A stretch of DNA of 64,000 nt, from positions 84,967 to 148,966 of the forward strand of contig NZ_SPFY01000003.1 of NCBI RefSeq assembly GCF_005844325.1, read 5' to 3'. Of the stretch, positions 34,678 through 46,109 are shown piece by piece (positions within the stretch are counted from its first letter, which is position 1; each line of letters starts with the position of its first letter). The DNA is from Collinsella aerofaciens. Lineage in GTDB: Bacteria > Actinomycetota > Coriobacteriia > Coriobacteriales > Coriobacteriaceae. The notes under the pieces were generated by a model. The model saw nothing but the letters and a program-made list of their open reading frames with translations, searched no databases and was not told where the DNA came from. Position numbers and translations under genes: made by a program.

Positions 34678-35054
34678 TCAGACCTCCATCTGACATCGTC
34701 TTGCGCTGATAGATAAACCATAAGAAATAAAACCGAGTTGATTATAACGAAATGGCGTCCGAATACCCCAAAAAATCGACCGTATGCCGAATTAGAAGTT
34801 CATTTTTTGCGGAAAAACGGTATATGCAAAAACTTTACCAACCGTTCTAACCGCTGCTATCTGGGCGATATTTCAATTTGATGATGCGCCGAAGAAAAAA
34901 CGTTTTATCAGTATTGAGCATCACACGGTCTGCACCGTTGCTTATGGACCATATTTCCAAATGGATTGTTTTGGCTAGACGCGTTGCTTTGGGGTACCAT
35001 AGCTCCACTATCAACTGCCGCTCAGCACGGCAGCCTTGATGAGCCCTTGCCCTT
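34678..35054. other. Divergent intergenic region between pyk and the P-type ATPase gene
   Basis: AT-rich. It contains a perfect TATAAT on the minus strand (34741-34746), the likely pyk -10 box without a good -35. The plus-strand part carries no promoter I can assign firmly. No gene is seen. Confidence 0.5.
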
Positions 35055-35108
35055 CTCCTGGGAATTATGATCGGGCATCAATCTGCTGAGTGGCCCGAAT
35101 CCCAGGAG
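35055..35108 (+). promoter_or_regulatory. Leader hairpin covering the ribosome site of the Ca2+-type ATPase gene
   Basis: CTCCTGGGA (35055-35063) pairs perfectly with TCCCAGGAG (35100-35108), and an inner TCGGGC (35071-35076) pairs with GCCCGA (35093-35098). The 3' arm contains the first part of the Shine-Dalgarno AGGAGGGG (35104-35111), so folding should hide it. No known riboswitch consensus was recognised. Confidence 0.55.
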
Positions 35109-35118
35109 GGGACTCTAT

Positions 35119-37800
<2,682 letters not shown>

Positions 37801-37806
37801 GTCGAA

Positions 37807-37926
37807 AGGCCATCCTTCCCACCGGCCCGACCGCCTGCGGGGTTTCTTCTTCGCTGGTCCTCGCGCTTCGCGCTGCGGGATCGCTCAGAAGAAACCCCTC
37901 CCGGCGGGCGGGCCTTCGGATGACCT
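37807..37926. repeat. Large compound hairpin after the P-type ATPase gene
   Basis: GGGGTTTCTTCT (37839-37850) is exactly inverted at 37887-37898 around a centre that itself folds (GCGC-TTC-GCGC). The outer flanks (AGGCCATCC near 37807 and its partial complement near 37926) extend the structure to ~120 bases. It is probably a dispersed repeat unit. Confidence 0.55.
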
Positions 37927-37957
37927 CTCGGGACCGTAAGCTGAGGAAAAGTTTGTG

Positions 37958-37990
37958 AGCTGGTCGGGCTTTGCCCGGCCAGCTCTTTTT
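37958..37990 (+). terminator. Rho-independent terminator before rsgA
   Basis: A 12-bp stem (37958-37969 with 37973-37984, one G.T pair), loop TTT, followed by CTTTTT. Confidence 0.85.
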
Positions 37991-38038
37991 GATTTAAAAT
38001 ACCTGCTCAGTTGTGATTTATGGTGCTGGGAGGCGCTT

Positions 38039-39223
38039 GTGGGCAAGGCGAAGGCTAAGGCGAAGAAAAAGACGACGGGGGCGCGGGCTAAGCGCGATCG
38101 TCGTCGGAAGCTCGCGACCGAAGCCCCCGCGTCTGCCGAGGAGCTGCTGGCAAACGTGCCGGGACTTGACGCGCTGCAGGATGTTCCGGCGTTCGATGAC
38201 CTGCCGGTCGATGAAGCTCAGCAGGCGGCATTTGACGACTTTTGCGCACATACCGAGGAGCCCGAGCAGATGCAGCTTGGCGCCGTGGTGCGCTTGGATC
38301 GCGGGTTTCCGCTGGTGGCGACTGCCGACGACACCTTCCGCGCCGAGCATGCCGTGGGGTTTGCCAAGTCGCGCGGCGAGGACGAGGTCCTGCTGCCTGC
38401 CGTGGGCGACCGTGTGGCGGTGCGCCGCGCTCCCGGGCACGATATGGGCGTGATTGAGTGCGTGCTGCCGCGCCGTACGAGCTTTGAGCGTTGGCGCGGC
38501 CGTGCCCGCGGAGAGCGTCAGGTGCTCTGCTCCAACGTGGATTGCGTGCTAATCGTGCAGGCGCTCGGTGCCGGTGAGGTGCTGCTCGACCGCGTGGCGC
38601 GCTCGCTGGTGTTGGCGCTCGACTGCGATGCCGAACCGGTGGTGGTGCTCACCAAAGCTGATCGCTGCGATGCCGAGGAGCTCGAGCGCGATCTGGACCG
38701 CGTGCGCCGCCTGGTGGGTCCGGACGTGCGCGTGATCGTGACGTCCTCTGCCGAGGGGCGCGGCCTGGACGAGGTTCGTTCCTGCGTGCCTGCCGGGAGC
38801 TGCGCCATGATTCTGGGCGAGTCGGGTGCCGGCAAGTCGACGCTGCTCAATGCGCTGCTGGGCCACGATACGTTGGCGACTGGCGGTGTGCGCGAACGCG
38901 ACGACCAGGGCCGTCACACTACCGTCGCGCGCGTGATGGTGGCACTGCCGGGCGACGCCGGCGTGATCGCCGATGCCCCGGGCCTGCGCAGCTTACCGCT
39001 CGTGGGTCACGAGCGGGGTCTGGCGCGCGCCTTCCCCGAGATTGTCGAGGCATCGCGCGCGTGCCGGTTTGGCGATTGCACGCATACCCATGAGCCGGGT
39101 TGTGCCGTTCGCGAGGCCGAGGACGCCGGGCAGATCGACAGCCTGCGTTTGGAAACGTTCCAAAACCTGGCGTCATCCATGCGCGTGAGTGCTCAAATGC
39201 TCGATCCCGATGTCCACCTGTAA
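38039..39223 (+). CDS. rsgA: Ribosome small-subunit-dependent GTPase A
   Basis: A 394-residue circularly permuted GTPase that assists late 30S maturation. After a ~60-residue Lys/Arg/Ala-rich N-terminal tail and an OB-fold region, the GTPase motifs come in permuted order: G4 LTKAD, G5 TSSAEG, G1 GESGAGKST, then G3 DAPGLRS. A C-terminal zinc-binding knuckle follows (CRFGDCTHTHEPGC). The GTG start at 38039 follows GGGAGGC. The basic tail is longer than usual and may bind rRNA. Monocistronic, closed by a terminator. Confidence 0.94.
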   Translation: MGKAKAKAKKKTTGARAKRDRRRKLATEAPASAEELLANVPGLDALQDVPAFDDLPVDEAQQAAFDDFCAHTEEPEQMQLGAVVRLDRGFPLVATADDTFRAEHAVGFAKSRGEDEVLLPAVGDRVAVRRAPGHDMGVIECVLPRRTSFERWRGRARGERQVLCSNVDCVLIVQALGAGEVLLDRVARSLVLALDCDAEPVVVLTKADRCDAEELERDLDRVRRLVGPDVRVIVTSSAEGRGLDEVRSCVPAGSCAMILGESGAGKSTLLNALLGHDTLATGGVRERDDQGRHTTVARVMVALPGDAGVIADAPGLRSLPLVGHERGLARAFPEIVEASRACRFGDCTHTHEPGCAVREAEDAGQIDSLRLETFQNLASSMRVSAQMLDPDVHL

Positions 39224-39240
39224 TTGATTTTTCCTATGAC

Positions 39241-39276
39241 AGCCGTCTTCCAACTGTTCGGGAGACGGCTTTTTTG
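39241..39276 (+). terminator. rsgA terminator
   Basis: An 11-bp stem AGCCGTCTTCC / GGGAGACGGCT (39241-39251 with 39260-39270, one G.T pair), then TTTTTT. The following ~200 bp to the Tad operon hold its promoter presumably, but no clear -35/-10 pair was found. Confidence 0.88.
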
Positions 39277-39475
39277 CTGCGAAAAAGCCTCGAAACATGC
39301 AGTTTGCTGACGTGCTGACCAAAACCTTGCCACGAGCTTGACGGGCTGGTTAGTTTTTGGTCAGCGATTGGTTTGACATCGAAAACCGAGATCGCGATTG
39401 CGCCGCTTTGCACTCTGACCACCCAGACAATGGTGGTACGGGCATTCGCCCGGCACTGCCATGAGAGGAGCGGCC

Positions 39476-40135
39476 GTGAACAAGAGCAAGCGCATCGCCA
39501 TCAGTCTGGTCGCGGGCGTGCTCGCTGCGCTGCTCTGCATGGTTTACGGCTCGTCGATTCGCTCGCAAGCCGAACAGGTCCAGGCTGAGACCTTGGCCAA
39601 GTACGGTGGCGATCGCGCCGAGGTATGCGTCGCGGCGCGCGATATCGATGTGGGCGAGACCCTCGATGAGACCAATGTCATAACCCAGGAATGGCTGACG
39701 AGTCTGCTGCCGCGTGACGCGGCGACCGAGCTGCGCCAGGTGCGCGGCGACGTGACGACTTCGCGTATTCCCAAAAACGCCGTGATCTGCAATGTCTACA
39801 CCAAGGCCGAGAGCCACAAGCTCGAGGTGCCTAAGGGCAAGGTCGCCGTTTCGGTGGCGGTCGATGCCGAGCACTCGGTCGGCGGTGCTACGGGCGTGGG
39901 CAGCTACGTGGATGTGTATGTGCAAAAAGACGGCGTAACCGATCGACTGTGCGGCGCGTACGTGATCGATACCAGTGAGGATTCCGGTGCCACGCGCGAG
40001 GGCAAGATCGAATGGGTGACGCTGGCGGCTGACCCCGAAGACGTCAAGGAACTGCTGGGAGCCTCGGGCAAGGGAACGGTCAGCTTGACGATTCCCGCCA
40101 CGGCGCGCGGCAAAAAGAGCGGAGGCGACGAGTGA
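39476..40135 (+). CDS. CpaB/RcpC-like SAF-domain pilus assembly protein
   Basis: A 219-residue protein with an N-terminal membrane helix (RIAISLVAGVLAALLCMVYG) and an extracytoplasmic SAF domain (VCVAARDIDVGETLDETNV), typical of CpaB/RcpC in Tad pilus loci. In Gram-negatives CpaB works with the secretin; here there is no secretin, so it may organise the cell-wall face of the machine. The GTG start at 39476 has GAGAGGAG upstream; an ATG 15 bases earlier is possible. First gene of the Tad operon; its stop overlaps the next start (TGATG). Confidence 0.82.
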   Translation: MNKSKRIAISLVAGVLAALLCMVYGSSIRSQAEQVQAETLAKYGGDRAEVCVAARDIDVGETLDETNVITQEWLTSLLPRDAATELRQVRGDVTTSRIPKNAVICNVYTKAESHKLEVPKGKVAVSVAVDAEHSVGGATGVGSYVDVYVQKDGVTDRLCGAYVIDTSEDSGATREGKIEWVTLAADPEDVKELLGASGKGTVSLTIPATARGKKSGGDE

Positions 40136-41784
40136 TGAAGGCGATCTGGCTTGCGTGCTGCGCGTGCGGCGATTACGGGCTGTTGCAGCGGGAAGTCGAG
40201 GGCCGTGATACGGGTGCACAGGTGCTTCGCGTGGGTGACCTGGACGGGCTGGTTTCCATGGCGCGGGCGTTTCCGTCGCGCCGCGGAGCTGCCATCATCG
40301 CGGCGTCTCTGTTTGATACCGAAGATGTGCGCAAGACTGTTGCGCGCCTGACGGCCGAAGGCCGCGTGAGTCGCGTGGTCGTGTTGATAGAAGCACTCGA
40401 TCCGTCGGATATCGAGGGGCTGTTTCGCGCAGGGGCGACCGAGGTCATCGCTGCGCACAGTATATGCGGCAACGGGCGAGCGGGCGAGGGAGCGGTTGAT
40501 TCCGATCGGCGCATGACGATTGAGCCCGATGCTTTTGTTGATAGGGAACCCGGGGCGCCTCGCGCTACAAGAGGCCCGCGTGTTGATGATTATGGAAAAG
40601 CGGAAGCCGAGCATGGTCGGCGCCCCCGGAACCCCCTTGTATACGATGACGCTGGAGGACCGGCGCAGCATGCTGGCGACTCCCCGGCTGTAGATATGGG
40701 ATACGTGCGCGGCGTGAATCTGGCGGATGAACTCGACGAAGTTGAGGGCTTTGCCGGGTGCGGCGAGTTGTCGCTGATGCAGCATGAGCAGATTGCGCAG
40801 AACGAGCCTGCCTCGCAGACCGAACAAGCCGCCATGCCGGCTTGGACGCAGCGTGTAGTTGCGGCGGGGGAGACGGGGACGCTGTCACCGACGCCCGCCC
40901 CGCCGCCTCCGATGCCGCCGGCAGACGCTGCCGCTTCGCCGCATCGAGCTCCGGTCATCTGCGCCATTTCGGGTTCGGGCGGTTGCGGCAAGTCGACGAT
41001 CGTTGCCACCATGGCACACACATCGTCGCTGTTGGGCTTGCGTGCCGCCGTGCTCGACCTGGACCTGATGTTTGGAAACCTTTACGACTTGTTAGGCGTC
41101 GATGCTCCGCACGATATGGCGGCACTTATCGAGCCGTCGGCGGCGGGCACGCTCACCGAGCCGGATATCGTGGCCGCATCGATGCGCGTCGCCCCGGGCG
41201 TTACGCTCTGGGGTCCCGTCGCGGCGCCCGAGCAAGCTGAGCTCATGGCACGTCCGGTGGAGCTGCTGCTCGATGTCCTGCGTCGCGAATCCGACGTGGT
41301 CTTTATCGATACCTCGGTCTTTTGGGGCGATGCCGTGGCGGCTGCGGTGGCGGCGAGCGACCGTTGCCTGGTCGTTGGCGATGCGGCGGTGTCGTCCGCG
41401 ACATCGGCGTCGCGCGTCATTGAACTGGCAAGTCGAGTAGGTGTGCCGCGCACGCGCATGAGCGCCGTGTTCAACCGGTTCGGTGCGCGCGGGGCAGACG
41501 AGGACGTCGCCATGCGCTTTGAGATTGCCTGTGCGTTGAGCTCCAAGATTCATATCGCCGATGGCGGGCAGGATCTCGCCGCGCTCATGGCGTTTGGACG
41601 CGCTGACGAGGCAGTGGGGCAGACCAGCGCTTTTGCGACCAGCGTGCGCGAGGCTACGCGCGAGATGCTCGTGGAACTGGGGTGCGCCGTCGGCCCTTGG
41701 AGCGATATGGTCGCCGACCGTGCAACGCGTACCGAGCGCCCGCGTATCCGCCTTCCCTGGTCGCGCGAGGGTGATCAGCGATGA
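40135..41784 (+). CDS. tadZ: TadZ/CpaE-like ParA-family ATPase
   Basis: A 549-residue protein. An N-terminal receiver-like domain (~residues 1-110) leads through a long Pro/Ala/Glu-rich linker to a MinD/ParA ATPase with the deviant Walker A SGSGGCGKSTI near residue 280 and LDLDLMFGNLYDLLG after it. TadZ/CpaE proteins place the pilus machine at its cell site. Start ATG 40135 overlaps the previous stop; the stop overlaps the tadA start (ATGA). The low-complexity linker is longer than usual. Confidence 0.88.
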   Translation: MKAIWLACCACGDYGLLQREVEGRDTGAQVLRVGDLDGLVSMARAFPSRRGAAIIAASLFDTEDVRKTVARLTAEGRVSRVVVLIEALDPSDIEGLFRAGATEVIAAHSICGNGRAGEGAVDSDRRMTIEPDAFVDREPGAPRATRGPRVDDYGKAEAEHGRRPRNPLVYDDAGGPAQHAGDSPAVDMGYVRGVNLADELDEVEGFAGCGELSLMQHEQIAQNEPASQTEQAAMPAWTQRVVAAGETGTLSPTPAPPPPMPPADAAASPHRAPVICAISGSGGCGKSTIVATMAHTSSLLGLRAAVLDLDLMFGNLYDLLGVDAPHDMAALIEPSAAGTLTEPDIVAASMRVAPGVTLWGPVAAPEQAELMARPVELLLDVLRRESDVVFIDTSVFWGDAVAAAVAASDRCLVVGDAAVSSATSASRVIELASRVGVPRTRMSAVFNRFGARGADEDVAMRFEIACALSSKIHIADGGQDLAALMAFGRADEAVGQTSAFATSVREATREMLVELGCAVGPWSDMVADRATRTERPRIRLPWSREGDQR

Positions 41785-43109
41785 GTCTGCAAACGAGGAT
41801 TAAGGCTGCCGGCGCTGCAGCGGCGGCAGCGCCTGTAGATGCGGGGCGTCGCCGCGCGGTGAAACGACGCACCAAGCGCGCCGTGATGGACCGCATGGGT
41901 TACGACGAAGTGGCGCGTATCAGCGCCTATATCGACCCGGCACTTGCCCGCTCGGAATTGCGTCCCGCGGTGGAGGCGGCGCTCAATGTTGAGGAACCGA
42001 CCGATCTCGCGACGCCCGAGCGCGAGACCATCATCGACGAGATTTTGGATGACGTGGTGGGCTTGGGGCCGTTGCAGCCGCTCATCGAGGACGACACCGT
42101 TACCGAGATCATGATCAACGGCTGCCGCTCGGCTTTCTTTGAACGTGGTGGCGTCTTGTACCCCATCGAGCATGCGTTTGAGGATGATGAGCAGATCCGT
42201 GTGCTTATCGACCGCATCATCTCGCCACTTGGCCGCCGTATCGACGAACGCAGCCCCATCGTCAACGCCCGCCTCAAAACGGGCTATCGCGTCAACGCGG
42301 TGATTCCGCCTGTGGCGATTGACGGACCGATTCTCACCATCCGAAAGTTCTCGGACCGCATCTGCTCACTGGACGAGCTTGTGGGGCTGGGGTCGCTGCC
42401 GCTTTGGTATGCGCAGCTGCTGTCGTGCGCGGTGTCGCTGCGACAGGACCTGGCGGTTGCGGGAGGCACGGGATCTGGTAAGACCACCCTGCTCAACGCG
42501 TTGTCATGCGAGATTTCCACCGGCGAGCGCATCGTGACGATCGAGGACTCTGCCGAGCTCAAGTTTGCGCATCATCCGCACGTGGTGCGCCTAGAGGCGC
42601 GCGAGGCTTCAATTGAGGGTGAGGGTGCGGTGACGATTCGCGACCTAGTAACTAATGCCCTGCGCATGCGCCCCGACCGCATCGTGGTGGGCGAGGTGCG
42701 TGGTGCCGAGTGCTGCGACATGTTGCAGGCCATGAACACGGGCCACGACGGGTCGCTCACCACACTTCATGCGGGTTCAGAACAGGAGACCGTGGTGCGT
42801 CTGACATTGCTTGCACGTTATGGCATCGATCTGCCGAGCGAGCTCATCGAGGAGCAGATTGCCATGGCGCTCGACGGCATCGTGATGTCCGAGCGCCACG
42901 CCGATGGCAGGCGTTTCGTCTCCTCGTATTCGGGGGTGCGTCGCGCCGCGTCGGGCGGCGTAGAGCTCGAGCGCTATGTGACTTTCGATGCCGCCGAGCG
43001 CACTTGGACGCTTGACCGCGAGCCGCCGTTTATCGCAGAAGGCCTGCGGTCGGGGACGCTCACACAAGAGGAGGTGGACGAATGGAGGTCGCTGTGCCCC
43101 TCGTCGTAG
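41781..43109 (+). CDS. tadA: TadA/CpaF-like pilus assembly ATPase
   Basis: A 442-residue secretion ATPase of the VirB11/PulE class that drives Flp pilus assembly. Walker A is GGTGSGKTT near residue 228. The Asp box, Walker B region ([15 protein letters not shown]) and His box ([12 protein letters not shown]) are intact, and the N-terminal domain has [22 protein letters not shown]. It overlaps tadZ by 4 bp and tadB by 28 bp. Gram-positive Tad systems use a single TadA for extension and retraction. Confidence 0.95.
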   Translation: MSLQTRIKAAGAAAAAAPVDAGRRRAVKRRTKRAVMDRMGYDEVARISAYIDPALARSELRPAVEAALNVEEPTDLATPERETIIDEILDDVVGLGPLQPLIEDDTVTEIMINGCRSAFFERGGVLYPIEHAFEDDEQIRVLIDRIISPLGRRIDERSPIVNARLKTGYRVNAVIPPVAIDGPILTIRKFSDRICSLDELVGLGSLPLWYAQLLSCAVSLRQDLAVAGGTGSGKTTLLNALSCEISTGERIVTIEDSAELKFAHHPHVVRLEAREASIEGEGAVTIRDLVTNALRMRPDRIVVGEVRGAECCDMLQAMNTGHDGSLTTLHAGSEQETVVRLTLLARYGIDLPSELIEEQIAMALDGIVMSERHADGRRFVSSYSGVRRAASGGVELERYVTFDAAERTWTLDREPPFIAEGLRSGTLTQEEVDEWRSLCPSS

Positions 43110-44008
43110 GGGGTTTGGCAGGGTTTTCTGTTGCGACGGCGTGCGGGGCGGAACCTCGTGTGCCGCAGGTGCCGCCGGCGGAGCTGGCGCGTCAGGCGCT
43201 CGAGACGGTGGCAGAGAGGCTGCCGCGTGAGCTGGTGGAAAACGATCTGCTGAAAAAGATCGCCCGTTCGTGGACATCGCTGGCTCCGGCGCATCGCCTT
43301 GGCCTCGTGATCGAAGATGCTTCGGGGCGTTTGGCGTTTCTACTGCTATCGAGCGGTGTCTGCTGCGTTTTACTAACGATGGTGTCGTTATCGCCCCTCG
43401 GGTTTGCCTTGGGACTTGTTGCTCCGATTGCCGCTGGCGCCGCTCGGGATGGCTTTGAGAGCCGGCGCGAGCAACACGATGCAGAAGAGGCAATGCCCGA
43501 GGCGTTTACCGCACTTTCCATGTCGCTTGCCTCGGGACATTCGCTGGCCCAGGGCATGCGCTTTGTGGGCGCTCATGCGCAAGAACCGGTGCATACCGAG
43601 TTTTTGCGGGTGGCGGCGGCGATCGATTGCGGTATCTCGGCGACCGACGCGCTCGATGACTTGCTCGTGCGCATCGACGCTCCCGGCCTTTCGCTTGTGA
43701 CCTTGGCGCTTAAGGTGTCTCAGCGCACCGGTGCTCCGCTTGCCGACTTACTGTCCGAGGCGTCGAGCATGGTGGGGGAGCGCATTGAGCTCAAGCGCCG
43801 CCTGGATGTCAAGACGTCGCAGGCTCGCATGTCTGCGCATATGGTCGCGGCGATGCCGGCGGGCATGTGCGCGGTGTTGGCGCTGCTTTCGGCAGATTTT
43901 CGTCGCGGTCTTGCGACGCCTGCCGGCGTGGGCGCTGTGGTGCTGGGTCTTGCCCTCAATGCCGTTGCCCTGGTGGTTATCCGACGCATTATGCGGGTGG
44001 AGCTATGA
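43082..44008 (+). CDS. tadB: TadB-like inner-membrane platform protein (T2SSF domain)
   Basis: A 308-residue platform protein. Hydrophobic segments near residues 85-125 and 255-300 flank a cytoplasmic T2SSF domain (EEAMPEAFTALSMSLASGHSLAQGMRFV). It pairs with TadC as the membrane scaffold for the ATPase. GAGGAGG lies upstream of the ATG, inside the end of tadA, so the pair is translationally coupled. The stop overlaps the tadC start by 4 bp. Confidence 0.9.
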   Translation: MEVAVPLVVGGLAGFSVATACGAEPRVPQVPPAELARQALETVAERLPRELVENDLLKKIARSWTSLAPAHRLGLVIEDASGRLAFLLLSSGVCCVLLTMVSLSPLGFALGLVAPIAAGAARDGFESRREQHDAEEAMPEAFTALSMSLASGHSLAQGMRFVGAHAQEPVHTEFLRVAAAIDCGISATDALDDLLVRIDAPGLSLVTLALKVSQRTGAPLADLLSEASSMVGERIELKRRLDVKTSQARMSAHMVAAMPAGMCAVLALLSADFRRGLATPAGVGAVVLGLALNAVALVVIRRIMRVEL

Positions 44009-44646
44009 GCGCCCCGGTTGCAGTTGCGGCTTGCCTGTGCGCCCTGAGTGTATTTGTCGCGACGGGTTTGGATCGGGCGGATGCACGCAAGATCGCAGGG
44101 GCCTGCAAGCGCGAGGCGGTGCTGGTCGCTGCCGCGGGTCGCTCAGTGGTCGATGCCCTGACCGCGCGAGTGAAGGGCGCGGTTGGAGTGGGCGGCCCGG
44201 CGCGAGTGTCGCTCGGCGAAGTGTCCGAGATGATCGATGTTGTGCGCTTGGGTCTTTCGGCCGGTCTTTCGTTTGATGCGGCGCTTGAGATTTTCTGCGC
44301 CAACCGCCGGTCAGTGCTGGCTCTTCGCCTTGAGCGGGCCTGCATGGCGTGGCAGGTGGGCGTGGGCACGCGTGAGGACGAGTTGTTGGCCGCCGCGCGC
44401 GACCTGGACGTGCGAGCGCTCGAGACCTTTGCCATCACGGTGGGGCAGGCGCTCGCCCTGGGTGCCCCACTTGCCGAGACGCTGGCCGCTCAAAGTCGCG
44501 AGATCCGTGCGGCTCATCGCGCTGCGGTCGAGCGCGAGATCGAGCGTGCGCCCGTCAAGCTGCTGATTCCCACCGGCACGCTCATCTTGCCGGCGTTGCT
44601 TCTGTCCATATTGGGCCCGCTGCTGGGAGCAGGCGGGATGATGTAG
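44005..44646 (+). CDS. tadC: TadC-like inner-membrane platform protein (T2SSF domain)
   Basis: A 213-residue partner of TadB with one T2SSF repeat (SEMIDVVRLGLSAGLSFDAALEIFC) and a C-terminal membrane hairpin (VKLLIPTGTLILPALLLSILGPLLG). It has an N-terminal hydrophobic segment and is shorter than many TadC proteins. The start at 44005 overlaps the tadB stop (ATGA). The longer frame from 43867 lies inside tadB and is excluded. The pilin gene follows after 10 bp with its own strong ribosome site. Confidence 0.88.
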   Translation: MSAPVAVAACLCALSVFVATGLDRADARKIAGACKREAVLVAAAGRSVVDALTARVKGAVGVGGPARVSLGEVSEMIDVVRLGLSAGLSFDAALEIFCANRRSVLALRLERACMAWQVGVGTREDELLAAARDLDVRALETFAITVGQALALGAPLAETLAAQSREIRAAHRAAVEREIERAPVKLLIPTGTLILPALLLSILGPLLGAGGMM

Positions 44647-44656
44647 GGAGGAATAC

Positions 44657-44890
44657 ATGAACACGATGACTGACGCTGCTGGCAAGGTCCAGGGCTGGGC
44701 GTTTTGCCGGGCGGCACATGTTCGTCAACGCGCCAAGGAGCTACTGCAGGAGGAGAGTGCACAGGGTACCACCGAGTATGCCATCTTGGTCGGCGTGCTC
44801 GTGGTGATCGCGATTATCGCCATCGTCGCATTTAAGGGCAAGGTTAAAGAGCTATGGGATGCGATCAGCGAGGGCATCAACAGCCTGTAG
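44657..44890 (+). CDS. flp: Flp-family type IVb pilin
   Basis: A 77-residue major pilin candidate. A 37-residue leader ends ...EESAQGTTEYAILVGVL; cleavage after Gly would expose TTEYA..., the class III pre-pilin pattern with Glu at +3 and Tyr at +4 of the Flp motif. A single hydrophobic helix (ILVGVLVVIAIIAIVAF) follows. The leader is unusually long for Flp. AGGGAGG precedes the ATG. No TadV-type prepilin peptidase is in the window, so processing must rely on a gene elsewhere. Confidence 0.9.
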   Translation: MNTMTDAAGKVQGWAFCRAAHVRQRAKELLQEESAQGTTEYAILVGVLVVIAIIAIVAFKGKVKELWDAISEGINSL

Positions 44891-45417
44891 AGGGCGAGCG
44901 CCCCATCGGGGTGCTGCTGGTGTTTGCTTGCCTGACCGTGGCGATAGCGGCGGTGCTTTGGGGGCTTAACGCCGCGCGGCAGCAGCGTCCTGGGGCCGCC
45001 TTCGATTCGGGCTCAGATTCGGCGGTGGCGTCTCAAAAAGATGAGATGCGAGATGCGGACGATTCGGATGTCGCTGTCACGGCGCAAACCTTTCTGCGGA
45101 CGCTCGACAAGCGGTCTGGCACTGCGACGGATTTGCCTGAGGACAACGCGATTGCGGTCCGGCTTGCATGGTCCGAGGACCGACCGATGACCGAGGCAGC
45201 GGCGGATATGTTACGCGCCTACCGCGAGGTGCCAACGTCCCAGCTCGCCCTGAGCGGCTATCTCGATATTAAGGGCAACGTATGGGGCGCCATCGTGCGC
45301 GATGGGCGCGGCTGGGTCGATATGGTGACGGTTGCCGCGGATACTGGCGATGCTTCGTGTCGTCTGCGCGCCGTGCGCTTGGTCCCGCAAACAATAAGCT
45401 CAAAGGAGGGATCGTGA
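44854..45417 (+). CDS. Membrane-anchored Tad-locus protein, unknown family
   Basis: Up to 187 residues, with one membrane helix (GVLLVFACLTVAIAAVLWGL) and a ~140-residue outer domain (TAQTFLRTLDKRSGTATDLP, LAWSEDRPMTEAAADMLRAY). No family recognised. The start is uncertain: ATG 44854 lies 37 bp inside flp with a weak site, whereas GTG codons at 44911 and 44920 would start just before the helix. It sits between two pilin-like genes and is likely part of the pilus machine. Confidence 0.65.
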   Translation: MGCDQRGHQQPVEGERPIGVLLVFACLTVAIAAVLWGLNAARQQRPGAAFDSGSDSAVASQKDEMRDADDSDVAVTAQTFLRTLDKRSGTATDLPEDNAIAVRLAWSEDRPMTEAAADMLRAYREVPTSQLALSGYLDIKGNVWGAIVRDGRGWVDMVTVAADTGDASCRLRAVRLVPQTISSKEGS

Positions 45418-45418
45418 A

Positions 45419-45637
45419 ATGCATGGCGTTCTGCGTGAAGAGGTTGCCCAAGCGACTGTGGAATACGCCATCGTCACGGTGGCGCTGTTATCGATCGTGC
45501 TGGCGATCGCGGGGCTTTGGCGTGCTGGCACCGATGGGCGCTTGGCGGCGCTGGTTGAGCGGGCGGCATCCCATGGCGTTGCCTCGACGTCGGTTATCGA
45601 CGCCGCTGCGGGTGCTAAGGACATCGCGTTGTATTGA
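45419..45637 (+). CDS. Pilin-like small protein (Flp/TadE-type leader)
   Basis: A 72-residue protein beginning MHGVLREEVAQATVEYAIVTVALL. The short charged leader, then ATVEYA and a hydrophobic helix, copy the pseudopilin pattern, with Glu/Tyr where processed pilins have them. AAGGAGG lies just upstream of the ATG. It could be a minor pilin. It ends inside the start of the next TadE-like gene. Confidence 0.75.
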   Translation: MHGVLREEVAQATVEYAIVTVALLSIVLAIAGLWRAGTDGRLAALVERAASHGVASTSVIDAAAGAKDIALY

Positions 45638-46109
45638 TATCGCGCGTGAGGACCGGGCGCAGTCTACGGTCGAGGCCGCTTTTTTGCTGCCGACGTTTCT
45701 GACGCTCATCCTTCTCGCACTGCAACCGGTGTGCCTGCTTTATACGCGCGCGGTCATGGAGTCTGCCGCCGCCGAGACCGCGCGGCTCATGACCACGACG
45801 ACGGCGGAGGACGACGATCTTAAGGAGTTCACCCGCCGCCGGCTTGCCGCAGTGCCCAACGTTTCGATCTTTCATGCCGGCGGGCCGTTGTCGTGGGATA
45901 TCGAGCTTGGCCGGGCCGGTGCGGGTGGCGTCTCGGCCGTGTCCGTTTCCGGCAAGGTCAAGCCGTTGCCTGTGATCGGTGCGTTTGCGCGGGCTATGGG
46001 TGGTACCGCCGAGGGCGGCTACGTTGAGCTCAAGGTCGATGTCTCGTATCAATCGCGTCCCGAATGGCTGGAGGGAGATTATGATTCGTGGATTGCTGCA
46101 TGGGATTAA
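45612..46109 (+). CDS. TadE-like pseudopilin
   Basis: About 165 residues. REDRAQSTVEAAFLLPTFLTLILLAL marks the TadE leader and helix (outlined here as RAQSTVEAAFLLPTFL), followed by a soluble domain (VMESAAAETARLM, VSGKVKPLPVIGAF). TadE proteins are processed pseudopilins needed for Tad pili. The start is uncertain: GTG 45612 gives a short typical leader, ATG 45573 a longer one; neither has a strong ribosome site and both overlap the previous gene. It overlaps the next start by 29 bp. Confidence 0.78.
   Translation: MLRTSRCIDIAREDRAQSTVEAAFLLPTFLTLILLALQPVCLLYTRAVMESAAAETARLMTTTTAEDDDLKEFTRRRLAAVPNVSIFHAGGPLSWDIELGRAGAGGVSAVSVSGKVKPLPVIGAFARAMGGTAEGGYVELKVDVSYQSRPEWLEGDYDSWIAAWD

Noticed and set aside
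34990..35118. yybP-ykoY (manganese) riboswitch upstream of the P-type ATPase gene
   Set aside because: The conserved bases of that class could not be located; only the ribosome-site hairpin is supported.
41102..41553. Frames on either strand within tadZ
   Set aside because: Shadows; tadZ has an intact ParA-like ATPase and overlapping operon junctions.
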